Shown here one piece after another: positions 56,800 through 64,000 of a stretch of 64,000 nucleotides of DNA; position 1 is the stretch's first letter; every line of letters begins with the position of its first letter. Source of the stretch: Aeromicrobium flavum (lineage in GTDB: Bacteria; Actinomycetota; Actinomycetes; Propionibacteriales; Nocardioidaceae); assembly GCF_007992115.1 (NCBI RefSeq), contig NZ_BJZQ01000003.1:159723-223722 (forward strand), given 5' to 3'. The notes beneath the pieces are model-generated. The model was not told where the DNA came from, ran no database searches, and saw only the letters and a program-made list of their open reading frames with translations. A program made the position numbers and the translations under genes.

Positions 56800-57705
56800 T
56801 CAGTCCAAGGTCACGTAGTCGGGGCCGGAGTAACGGCCGGTGAGCATCTTCTGGCGCTGCAGGAGCAGGTCGTTGAGCAGCGACGAGGCGCCGAACCGGA
56901 ACCAGTCCGGATCGAGCCAGTCCTCGCCGGCGACCTCGTTGACGACCACGAGGTACTTGATGGCGTCCTTGCTGGTGCGGATGCCGCCCGCGGGCTTGAC
57001 GCCCACCTGGCGGCCGGTGGCGATGCGGTAGTCGCGGACCGCCTCGAGCATCAGCAGCGTCACCGGCAGGGTCGCCGCCGGCTGCACCTTGCCGGTGCTG
57101 GTCTTGATGAAGTCGGCGCCGGCGTCCATGGCGAGCCACGAGGCGCGACGGACGTTGTCGTACGTCTGCAGCTCGCCGGTCTCGAGGATCACCTTGAGGT
57201 GGGCGCTGCCGCAGGCCTGCTTCACGGCCACGATCTGCTCGTGGACGGTGGCGAGGTCGCCGGCCAGGAAGGCGCCACGGTCGATGACCATGTCGACCTC
57301 GTCGGCACCCGCGGCGACCGCGGCGGCCACGTCGGCCAGCTTGATGTCGAGCGGGGCGCGGCCGGACGGGAACGCGGTGGCCACCGAGGCCACGTGGAGG
57401 CGGTCGCCCACGACCTCACGGACGAACGGCACCATGTCGGGGTAGACGCACACGGCGGCGGCCGAGGGGCACGTCGGGTCGGTGGGATCGGGACGCAGCG
57501 CCTTGGTGGCGAGGGCCCGCACCTTCCCGGGGGTGTCGGCGCCCTCGAGCGTCGTCAGGTCGACCATCGAGATCGCCAGGTCGATCGCCCACTGCTTGGA
57601 CGTCGTCTTGATCGAGCGGGTGGACAACGCGGCCGCGCGGGCCTCGAGTCCGACCTGGTCGACGCCGGGCAGGCGGTCCAGGCCGGCGGTCAGGGTCTTG
57701 GTCAT
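56800..57705 (-). CDS. deoC: Deoxyribose-phosphate aldolase
   Basis: 301 residues, the longer DeoC class. Splits 2-deoxyribose 5-phosphate into glyceraldehyde 3-phosphate and acetaldehyde. The Schiff-base lysine is Lys201 in DFIKTSTGKV, and other segments are SVATAFPSG, ADEVDMVIDRGAFL and GVKPAGGIRT. It overlaps the transketolase stop by ATGA. Confidence 0.93.
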   Translation of the reverse strand: MTKTLTAGLDRLPGVDQVGLEARAAALSTRSIKTTSKQWAIDLAISMVDLTTLEGADTPGKVRALATKALRPDPTDPTCPSAAAVCVYPDMVPFVREVVGDRLHVASVATAFPSGRAPLDIKLADVAAAVAAGADEVDMVIDRGAFLAGDLATVHEQIVAVKQACGSAHLKVILETGELQTYDNVRRASWLAMDAGADFIKTSTGKVQPAATLPVTLLMLEAVRDYRIATGRQVGVKPAGGIRTSKDAIKYLVVVNEVAGEDWLDPDWFRFGASSLLNDLLLQRQKMLTGRYSGPDYVTLD

Positions 57706-59810
57706 CGGGCGGTCTCCTCCATCTGGTCCTCGCGGACGGTCGCGACGGTGCGATGCACCGCAGCCACGACCGCGTCGACGGTGATTCCACGCTCGGCGAG
57801 CACGAGATCACCGGCCCCGCTGGCGCCGAAGTCCTCGACGCTCACTATCTCACCGTTCGTGCCGACGTACCGGTGCCAGCCGGTGCCGGTGCCCGCCTCG
57901 ACGCTGACCCGGGCGGTCACGGAGCGCGGCAGCACCGTCTCGCGGTAGGCCCGGTCCTGCTCGGCGAACCACTCCAGGCAGGGAGCCGAGACGACGCGCA
58001 CGGCGACGCCCTCCGCGGCGAGCGCCTCGCGTGCCTGCATCGCCAGCCCCACCTCCGAGCCCGTGGCGATGACGATCGCATCGGGGGTGCCGTCGGCGTC
58101 GGCCAGCACGTAGGCGCCGCGCCGGGCGCCCGCGTCGGCGGGGACGAGGTCGCCCACGACGGGGACGCCCTGCCGGCTCAGGACGAGGCCCGTCGGCCGG
58201 TCGCTGGTGAGGATGCGCGACCACGCGTCGACGGTCTCGACCCAGTCCGCGGGTCGGACCACGTCGAGGCCCGGGATCGCGCGGTGCGACCACAGGTGCT
58301 CGACCGGCTGGTGCGTGGGCCCGTCCTCGCCGACGGCGACCGAGTCGTGCGTCCAGACGTAGGTGACGGGCAGGCCCATCAGGGCGGCCAGCCGGACGGA
58401 GGGGCGCATGTAGTCGGAGAAGACGAAGAACGTCGCACCGAACGGGTGCGAGTAGCCGCCGAGGGCGATGCCGTTGAGGATCGCGCCCATGGCGTGCTCG
58501 CGGATGCCGAAGTGGACCAGGGTGCCGTCGGGTCCGCCCGGCCACTCGTCGCCGGCGTAGCCCGTGGGCGTGAAGCTGCGAGCGCCGCTGATCGCGACGT
58601 TGTTGGTCTCGGCGAGGTCGGCCGAGCCGCCCCAGAGCCAGGGCAGCTCCGCGGAGATCGCGTTGAGCACGGCGCCGCCGGCGACACGCGTGGCGACCGC
58701 CTGCGGCTCGGCCCGGAGGGCGGCGAGCCTCTCGCGGGCCTGCGGCGTCACGTCGCGCTCGCGCAGGAGGTCGTGCAGGGCGGCGCGCTCGGGATCGGCG
58801 GCGCGCCACGTGTCATAGCGCTGCTCCCACTGCTCGCGGGCCGCGGCACCGCGCTCGCGCACCCGGCGTGCGTGGTCGAGCGCCTCCTGGGGCATGGCGA
58901 AGTGCTGGTCCGGGTCCAGGCCGAGCGCGACCTTGGTGGCGGCGACCTCGGGCTCGCCGGGGGCGCCGGAGTGAGCGCCCGCGGTGCCGCCCACGGTGGG
59001 CATGGGATGGCCGATGCGAGTGCGGAGTCGGACGAACACGGGACGGTCCGTGACGGCCAGGGCGGCGTCGTAACCCGCCCGGATCGCCGTGGGGTCCTCG
59101 GCGTCCTCGATCTCGACGATCGCCCAGCCGTACGCGCGGTAGCGGCCGACGACGTCCTCGGTGAACGCGATCGCGGTGTCGCCCTCGATCGAGATGCGGT
59201 TGTCGTCCCAGATCAGGACGAGCCCGTCGAGGCCGAGCGTGCCGGCCAGCGAGGACGCCTCCTGCGAGACGCCCTCGGCGAGGCAGCCGTCGCCGGCGAC
59301 GCACCAGGTGCGGTACCGGAACAGGCCCCCGTCGGCAGTCGTGTCGGGCTGCAGCAGCGCGTGGGTGCGGCGCGCGGACATCGCCAGGCCCACCGCGTTG
59401 CCGACGCCCTGGCCGAGCGGGCCCGTGGTGGTCTCGACGCCCGGGGTGTGGCCCCACTCGGGGTGGCCCGGCGTGAGGCTGCCCAGCGCGCGCGCCTTCT
59501 TCAGGTCGTCGAGCTCGAGGCCGTAGCCGCTCAGGTAGTGCTGCAGGTACAGCGACAGGCTGGTGTGACCCGCGGACAGCACGAAACGGTCGCGGCCCTC
59601 CCAGTCGGGACGCGCGGGGTCGTGGCTCAGGTACTCCTGGAACAGGACGTACAGCGCGGGGGTGAGGCTGACGGCGGTGCCGGCGTGTCCGTTGCCCTTC
59701 GCCTGGACCACGTCCAGCGGCAGGACGCGTGCATGGCGGACCGCTTCGAGGTCGAGCGGGTCGTGCCAACCGTCGGGCAGGGCGGGGGAGGAGGTCGCGG
59801 AGGAGGCCAC
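57702..59810 (-). CDS. tkt: Transketolase
   Basis: 702 residues. A thiamine-diphosphate enzyme that moves two-carbon units between sugar phosphates. ThDP-binding motif is GDGCLAEGVSQEASSLAG (173 onward) to the DDNRISIEG metal site; a central pyrimidine domain and a C-terminal domain follow. This copy sits in a nucleoside unit, so it would feed pentose phosphate into central metabolism. A candidate operator (59836-59861) lies just upstream. ATG at 59810. Confidence 0.93.
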   Translation of the reverse strand: MASSATSSPALPDGWHDPLDLEAVRHARVLPLDVVQAKGNGHAGTAVSLTPALYVLFQEYLSHDPARPDWEGRDRFVLSAGHTSLSLYLQHYLSGYGLELDDLKKARALGSLTPGHPEWGHTPGVETTTGPLGQGVGNAVGLAMSARRTHALLQPDTTADGGLFRYRTWCVAGDGCLAEGVSQEASSLAGTLGLDGLVLIWDDNRISIEGDTAIAFTEDVVGRYRAYGWAIVEIEDAEDPTAIRAGYDAALAVTDRPVFVRLRTRIGHPMPTVGGTAGAHSGAPGEPEVAATKVALGLDPDQHFAMPQEALDHARRVRERGAAAREQWEQRYDTWRAADPERAALHDLLRERDVTPQARERLAALRAEPQAVATRVAGGAVLNAISAELPWLWGGSADLAETNNVAISGARSFTPTGYAGDEWPGGPDGTLVHFGIREHAMGAILNGIALGGYSHPFGATFFVFSDYMRPSVRLAALMGLPVTYVWTHDSVAVGEDGPTHQPVEHLWSHRAIPGLDVVRPADWVETVDAWSRILTSDRPTGLVLSRQGVPVVGDLVPADAGARRGAYVLADADGTPDAIVIATGSEVGLAMQAREALAAEGVAVRVVSAPCLEWFAEQDRAYRETVLPRSVTARVSVEAGTGTGWHRYVGTNGEIVSVEDFGASGAGDLVLAERGITVDAVVAAVHRTVATVREDQMEETAR

Positions 59811-59835
59811 GGGTCCACGGTAGGGGGCTGCGCCT

Positions 59836-59861
59836 ACTTTTGTCTAACTCTTCGCAAAAGT
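59836..59861. promoter_or_regulatory. Candidate operator ACTTTTG-N12-CAAAAGT
   Basis: A perfect 7-base inverted repeat in an AT-rich island lies 26 bases before the transketolase start and just after the ROK stop. ROK-family regulators bind A/T-flanked inverted repeats of similar size, so the neighbouring ROK protein is a natural candidate. Confidence 0.5.
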
Positions 59862-59877
59862 GAAGCGACGCGTCGGA

Positions 59878-61071
59878 TCAGCCCCCGACGAGGGCCTCGA
59901 CCCGGTCGGGGGCCAGGGCCGCGTCGGCCGCCATCTGGGCCGCGCCGAGCAGGCCGGCGTCGGCGCCCAGGGGTGAGGCGATGACGGACAGGTCGGTGGT
60001 GGCGAGCGGGTGCGAGCGCTCGAAGACGCGCTCGCGGACGCCGTCGACCAGCAGGTCGCCGGCCTCGGCGAGGTCGCCCCCGACGACGACCAGGGCGGGG
60101 TTGAGCACCCCGACCGCCTCGATCACCACGTCGCCGATCCGCCGTCCCGCTGCGCGGACGGCGGCCCTGGCGTCGCGGTCGCCGTGGGCCGCGAGCGCGA
60201 CGACGTCGGCGGAGGTGCGGACGGGGTGCCCGAGCTCGCGCAGGTGGGCCGCGATGGCCCACGCGCCCGCGGAGGCCTCGGCGCACCCGCGCTGGCCGCA
60301 GCGGCACTTCGGTCCGTCGTCGTGCGGGATGTGGCCGAGGTCGCCGGCGCCGCCGCGGGTGCCGTGCAGGACCTGCCCGCGCGAGATGATGCCGGCTCCG
60401 ATGCCCATGCCCACCTTGACCACCAGCAGGTCGTCGGCGCCGGGGACCGCGTCGGCGCGCAGGGCCCGGTGGACGCCGAGCGCGACGAGGTTCGCGTCCT
60501 TGTCGACCACGACCGGCGCGGAGACGTGCTCCGCGAGGCGGTCGGCGACGTCGACGCCGTCCCAGCCGTTCATGGTGGGCGGGCTGACCAGGCGGCCGGT
60601 GCGCTGGTCGACCGGCCCCGGGAGGCCGATGGCCACGCCGAGCACCGGGGGAGCGGCGGCGGTGACGAGCCGGTCGAAGGCGGCGACGACGCCCGCGAGG
60701 ACGACCTCGGGCCCGTCGTCGATCGCGATGTCCTCGTCGAGGGCCGTCAGGACCCGTCCCGCGAGGTCGGCCAGGCCGTAGCGGGCGTGGCTGCTGCCGA
60801 TGTCGGCGACCAGCAGGCTGCCGCGGTCCTCGGCGAGGTCGAACACGCCAGCCGGGCGCCCTCCGGTGCTGCGGTCGTCGGCCCGCGGCCGGAGCAGCCG
60901 CGCCCGGACGAGCAGGTCGAGCCGGTGCGTGGCGGTGGCGCGCGAGAGGCCGGACAGCTCGACGACCTGGGCGCGCGTCAACGGGCCGTGGCGACGGAAG
61001 AGCGCCAGCACCTCGCCGTGTCCCGACACCCGCCCTCCTCCGGTCGTGGCTCGTGATTCGTTCGCCGTCAC
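59878..61071 (-). CDS. ROK-family transcriptional regulator
   Basis: 397 residues: an N-terminal winged helix-turn-helix (about 15-75; RAQVVELSGLSRATATHRLDLL) followed by a ROK sugar-kinase-like domain (about 85-397), with GAGDLGHIPHD and the zinc-binding CRCGQRGCAE. The DNA-binding part and ROK domain together mark a sugar-responsive repressor. It sits upstream of tkt-deoC and probably controls the minus-strand part of the nucleoside region. It starts at GTG 61071. Confidence 0.9.
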   Translation of the reverse strand: MTANESRATTGGGRVSGHGEVLALFRRHGPLTRAQVVELSGLSRATATHRLDLLVRARLLRPRADDRSTGGRPAGVFDLAEDRGSLLVADIGSSHARYGLADLAGRVLTALDEDIAIDDGPEVVLAGVVAAFDRLVTAAAPPVLGVAIGLPGPVDQRTGRLVSPPTMNGWDGVDVADRLAEHVSAPVVVDKDANLVALGVHRALRADAVPGADDLLVVKVGMGIGAGIISRGQVLHGTRGGAGDLGHIPHDDGPKCRCGQRGCAEASAGAWAIAAHLRELGHPVRTSADVVALAAHGDRDARAAVRAAGRRIGDVVIEAVGVLNPALVVVGGDLAEAGDLLVDGVRERVFERSHPLATTDLSVIASPLGADAGLLGAAQMAADAALAPDRVEALVGG

Positions 61072-61401
61072 CGTAGTACGTCCCTCCGACGCCGGACGGA
61101 AGTCGGTCGAAAGGTGGCCGCTCGAGTTGCGACCGCCTCGGTTGGCGCTGACGCTGGAGGGGAGTGGTGAGCACGTCCGACACCATGTTCGCTCAGGGAG
61201 GGGGCTCCATGATGCGCCGTCAACGACGACGTCATTGCCGTGCCGCCCGTGAGCGGACGCCACGGGTTCAACTCGCCCGTCCCGCGGACGCCGCCGCCGA
61301 GGACTCCCTCGTCGTGAGCGCGGCAAAGTCGCACTCCCTCGGCTCCTCTGCCGCATGACTCCGACGCCTCGGCGGCGGCCATCACTCGCAGGAAGAGAAG
61401 A
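61072..61401. other. 330-bp interval between ROK gene and phosphosugar mutase
   Basis: No confident gene. It should contain the ROK promoter on the minus strand. On the plus strand a GTG-started ORF of 64 codons (61164-61358), with GGAGG about 6 bases before GTG 61167, encodes an Arg-rich peptide; it has no recognisable motif and may be chance. No clear terminator for the mutase gene is visible. Confidence 0.4.
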
Positions 61402-63018
61402 TCAGGACAGGCCCAGGTGGGCCGACAGGTCGGCGATGATCGCGTCGACCGTGGCCGCCGCGGTCTCACGCGCTGCGTCCAGCGACTCGTCGACGGCCAC
61501 GACGGCCTCGACGTAGCACTTGAGCTTCGGCTCGGTGCCCGACGGACGACAGATGATCCGGCTGCCCCCGTCGAGTCCCAGGCGGATGCCGTCGGTGGGC
61601 GGGAGCCCGCGGTAGCCCAGCGCCAGGTCGTCGACCGACGAGACGGTGGCCCCGGCGAGCGTCCGCGGCGGCCGGGTGCGCAGCCGCTCCATCGCCGTGG
61701 CGATGACCGCCAGGTCGTCGACCCGCACGGCCAGCTGGCCGGTCGCGTGCCAGCCGTGGCGGCGGTAGATGTCGTCGAGCAGGTCCAGGAGCGTGCGGCC
61801 CTCCGCCTTCAGTGACGCCGCCAGCGACAGGATCAGCAGGGCGGCCGAGATGCCGTCCTTGTCACGCGCGATGTGCGGGGCGACGCAGTAGCCCAGCGCC
61901 TCCTCGTACCCGAAGACGAGCCCCTCCACCTTGCCGATCCACTTGAAGCCCGTGAGCGTCTGCTGCCAGGGCTGCCCGTGCGCCGCGGCCTGGCGGCCGA
62001 GCAGGTCGGACGAGACGATCGAGCACGCGTAGCTGCCCTCGACGCCGCGCGACAGCAGCGACTCGGCCAGCAGCACGCCGACCTGGTCGCCGGTGAGCAT
62101 CCGGTGCCCGTCGGCCGTGCGGACGCCGACCGCGCACCGGTCGGCGTCGGGATCGTTGGCGATGACGACGTCCGCGTCGACCGAGGCGGCGAGCGCCAGC
62201 GCGAGGTCCATCGCGCCGGGCTCCTCGGGGTTCGGGAAGGCGACGGTCGGGAAGGCGGGGTCGGGCTGCGCCTGCTGCTCGACCACGAGGGGATCGGCGA
62301 AGCCGGCGCGCTCGGCGGCCGCGCCCAGCAGCCGGCCCCCGACGCCGTGCATCGGGGTGTAGGCCACGACGAGGTCGCGTGGCCCGTCGGGCACGAGGGC
62401 CGCGACGGCGTCGAGGTACGCCTCGGCCACGTCGGGCCCGAGCACCCTGTAACCCGTGTCGCGACCCAGCTCGTCGACCCGTCCGACGGCGTCGATGCAC
62501 GCGGCGATCTCGGCGTCGGCGGGAGGCACGATCTGGCTCGTGTCGGCGAGGTAGACCTTGTACCCGTTGTCGCGCGGCGGGTTGTGCGAGGCGGTGACCA
62601 TCACGCCGGCCGACGCCCCCAGGTGTCCGATCGCGAACGCCAGCACGGGGGTGGGGAGGTGCTCGGGCAGCAGCATCGCCCGGACACCCGCGGCCTGCAT
62701 GATCTCGGCCGTGTCGCGGGCGAAGACGTCGGAGTTGGTGCGCGCGTCGTACCCGACGACCACGCTGGGGTCGGACGCCGTCCCGAGCAGGTGCTGCGCG
62801 AGCCCGGCGGCCGCGCGGGCCACGGTGACGCGGTTCATCCGCATGGGCCCGGCGCCCAGCTCGCCGCGGAGCCCGGCCGTGCCGAACTGCAGCCTCCCGG
62901 CGAACCGGGCGGCGATCTCGGCCCGCTCCCCGGCGTCGATCAGGGCGGTGAGCTCATCGCGGGTCTGCGGGTCGGGATCCTGCGAGATCCAGTCCCGGGC
63001 GAGGTCGAGCGAAGTCAT
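61402..63018 (-). CDS. Phosphopentomutase/phosphoglucomutase-like alpha-D-phosphohexomutase
   Basis: 538 residues. Transfers phosphate between C1 and C6 (or C5) of a sugar. The active-site Ser144 is in VTASHNPP, the metal loop is NDPDADRCAV, the sugar-binding loop is GYEEALGY, and the phosphate-binding loop is CRPSGTEPK near the end. The length and motifs fit the PgcA/phosphopentomutase-2 type. Lying after purine nucleoside phosphorylase, phosphopentomutase activity (ribose or deoxyribose 1-phosphate to 5-phosphate) is the best guess; no separate deoB gene is in the window. Confidence 0.9.
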   Translation of the reverse strand: MTSLDLARDWISQDPDPQTRDELTALIDAGERAEIAARFAGRLQFGTAGLRGELGAGPMRMNRVTVARAAAGLAQHLLGTASDPSVVVGYDARTNSDVFARDTAEIMQAAGVRAMLLPEHLPTPVLAFAIGHLGASAGVMVTASHNPPRDNGYKVYLADTSQIVPPADAEIAACIDAVGRVDELGRDTGYRVLGPDVAEAYLDAVAALVPDGPRDLVVAYTPMHGVGGRLLGAAAERAGFADPLVVEQQAQPDPAFPTVAFPNPEEPGAMDLALALAASVDADVVIANDPDADRCAVGVRTADGHRMLTGDQVGVLLAESLLSRGVEGSYACSIVSSDLLGRQAAAHGQPWQQTLTGFKWIGKVEGLVFGYEEALGYCVAPHIARDKDGISAALLILSLAASLKAEGRTLLDLLDDIYRRHGWHATGQLAVRVDDLAVIATAMERLRTRPPRTLAGATVSSVDDLALGYRGLPPTDGIRLGLDGGSRIICRPSGTEPKLKCYVEAVVAVDESLDAARETAAATVDAIIADLSAHLGLS

Positions 63019-63055
63019 CTGCTCACCGTATCGGTGCCCGGTCCGGCTCGAGGAA

Positions 63056-63121
63056 GCGCTGGGAGTGACGTTTGCGGGGCCGCCCACGGCGTGTCGGCCC
63101 CGCGAACGTCACTCCCAGCGC
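63056..63121. repeat. Long hairpin between punA and mutase genes
   Basis: 27-base arms (GCGCTGGGAGTGACGTT and its partner) differ at one position and enclose a 12-base loop (63083-63094). It sits between same-strand genes, two bases from the punA stop, without a T-tract. Confidence 0.8.
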
Positions 63122-63122
63122 C

Positions 63123-63914
63123 TCAGACGCGCGGCAGGAGGTCGGCCAGCAGGGCGCCCATGCGCGAGGCGGCCGACTTGCCGGCCTCCAGCACTTCCTC
63201 GTGGTTGAGCGGTGCGTCCGAGATGCCGGCGGCGAGGTTGGTGACCAGCGAGATGCCCAGCACCTCCATGCCGGCCTCGCGGGCGGCGATCGCCTCGAGC
63301 GTGGTGGACATGCCGACGAGGTCGCCGCCGAGGATGCCGGCCATCCTGACCTCGGCCGGGGTCTCGTAGTGCGGTCCGGGGAACTGCACGTAGACGCCCT
63401 CGTCGATGCTCGGGTCGACCTCGCGGACGAGGTCGCGCAGGCGCTGGGCGTACAGGTCGGTGAGGTCGACGAAGTTCGCGCCGACGATCGGGGACGTGGC
63501 CGTCAGGTTGATGTGGTCGCGGATCAGCACGGGCGTGCCGGGCGTCCACGCGGGGTTGAGCCCGCCGCAGCCGTTCGTGAGGACCATCGTGCGCACGCCG
63601 GCGGCCCCGGCGGTGCGCACGCCGTGCACGACCGCGTCGACGCCCTTGCCCTCGTAGTAGTGGGTGCGGCCGAGGAACACCAGGGCGCGCAGGTCGCCCA
63701 CGCGCACCGAGCGGATCGTGCCGCCGTGGCCGGCGACGGCGGGCTTGCTGAAGCCCGGCAGGTCCTCGGTGGGGATCTCGTACTCCGGCTCGCCGAGCGC
63801 GTCGGCGGCGGGCAGCCAGCCCGACCCCATCACGAGGGCGACGTCGTGGTCGCCCCCTCCGGTGCGGTCACGGAGGGCGTCGGCAGCGTCGCGGGCGAGG
63901 TCGTAGGGGCTCAC
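63123..63914 (-). CDS. punA: Purine nucleoside phosphorylase
   Basis: 263 residues, the trimeric (family 2, human-like) type. Phosphorolyses inosine and guanosine to base and (deoxy)ribose 1-phosphate. Motifs: VMGSGW for phosphate binding, GRTHYYEG (about 83-90), the base-binding [10 protein letters not shown], and [12 protein letters not shown] with the catalytic Glu region; SLVTNLAAG near the end. GTG at 63914 is the start. It feeds the mutase gene 104 bases downstream. Confidence 0.92.
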   Translation of the reverse strand: MSPYDLARDAADALRDRTGGGDHDVALVMGSGWLPAADALGEPEYEIPTEDLPGFSKPAVAGHGGTIRSVRVGDLRALVFLGRTHYYEGKGVDAVVHGVRTAGAAGVRTMVLTNGCGGLNPAWTPGTPVLIRDHINLTATSPIVGANFVDLTDLYAQRLRDLVREVDPSIDEGVYVQFPGPHYETPAEVRMAGILGGDLVGMSTTLEAIAAREAGMEVLGISLVTNLAAGISDAPLNHEEVLEAGKSAASRMGALLADLLPRV

Positions 63915-63939
63915 CGTGTCACCCTAGCGACCGTCTTCG

Positions 63940-63996
63940 CGAGTGGCGCAGAAGCGCCCGCCACTCGCCGAGTGGCGGGCATTCTTGCGCCACTCG
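63940..63996. repeat. 57-bp near-perfect palindrome upstream of punA
   Basis: 28-base arms (CGAGTGGCGC.../...GCGCCACTCG) abut with one central base and differ at four positions. It starts 26 bases upstream of punA and runs to the window edge, where it may continue. Confidence 0.8.
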
Positions 63997-64000
63997 GCGA

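Overview
The window is very GC-rich, with many GTG starts and long runs of genes joined by 4-base stop/start overlaps (ATGA or GTGA). The gene content is aerobic and actinobacterial: a PcrA-type helicase, PspC-domain sensor kinase, monomeric NADP isocitrate dehydrogenase, single-subunit cytochrome b succinate dehydrogenase, CGNR and ROK regulators, and a BMP-type nucleoside importer. I infer a chromosomal segment of a high-GC actinomycete, most likely in or near Nocardioidaceae (Aeromicrobium- or Nocardioides-like). That placement comes from gene content and protein style, not from a search. I see no rRNA, tRNA or CRISPR array.

Layout. 1-5.3 kb: the start of a UvrD/PcrA helicase gene (cut by the window edge), a membrane protein fused to an extracellular propeller-like domain, and an alanine-dehydrogenase-like oxidoreductase. 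5.4-9.2 kb: an envelope-stress style locus with a NarL-type regulator, a PspC-histidine kinase, and divergent PspC/LiaF-like membrane proteins. 9.1-13.6 kb: glycerophosphodiesterase, gamma-glutamyltransferase, a RibD-type reductase and an MFS exporter. 13.8-17.6 kb: a complete sulfate ABC importer, divergent from isocitrate dehydrogenase (17.7-20 kb). 20-25.6 kb: an MFS drug exporter, a tandem acetyltransferase, prephenate dehydratase, a DUF559-type nuclease gene enclosed by 27-bp inverted repeats, and galactokinase. 25.7-31.6 kb: TrpS, a 2H phosphoesterase-like protein, and a LysR regulator divergent from sdhCAB. 31.7-37.8 kb: two related secreted Ig-like proteins and an O-antigen-ligase-like membrane protein; the larger secreted gene looks less GC-adapted than its neighbours. 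37.9-44 kb: MarR/MFS pair, EamA/CGNR pair, VKOR, M20 peptidase, a lipoprotein and a universal stress protein.

44.1-63.9 kb is a nucleoside import and catabolism region made of two convergent arms. The plus arm has a BMP lipoprotein, ABC ATPase and two permeases, then cytidine deaminase, a P450, thymidine phosphorylase, a MaoC-like protein and adenosine deaminase. The minus arm has purine nucleoside phosphorylase, a phosphosugar mutase, a ROK regulator, transketolase, deoxyribose-phosphate aldolase, a full-length and a half-length aldehyde dehydrogenase, and a uridine-kinase-like P-loop protein. Together they would import nucleosides, deaminate and phosphorolyse them, isomerise the pentose 1-phosphates, and break deoxyribose 5-phosphate into glyceraldehyde 3-phosphate and acetaldehyde, which the aldehyde dehydrogenase could oxidise.

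The most unusual features are two copies of an 80-base unit encoding a 27-residue peptide, each set between two ATGA-coupled genes with coupling kept on both sides (47956-48039 and 55275-55358), with a shorter related junction at 50875-50904; and the roughly 1-kb unit around the DUF559 gene, bounded by perfect inverted repeats and ending in a 48-bp palindrome inside the reading frame.
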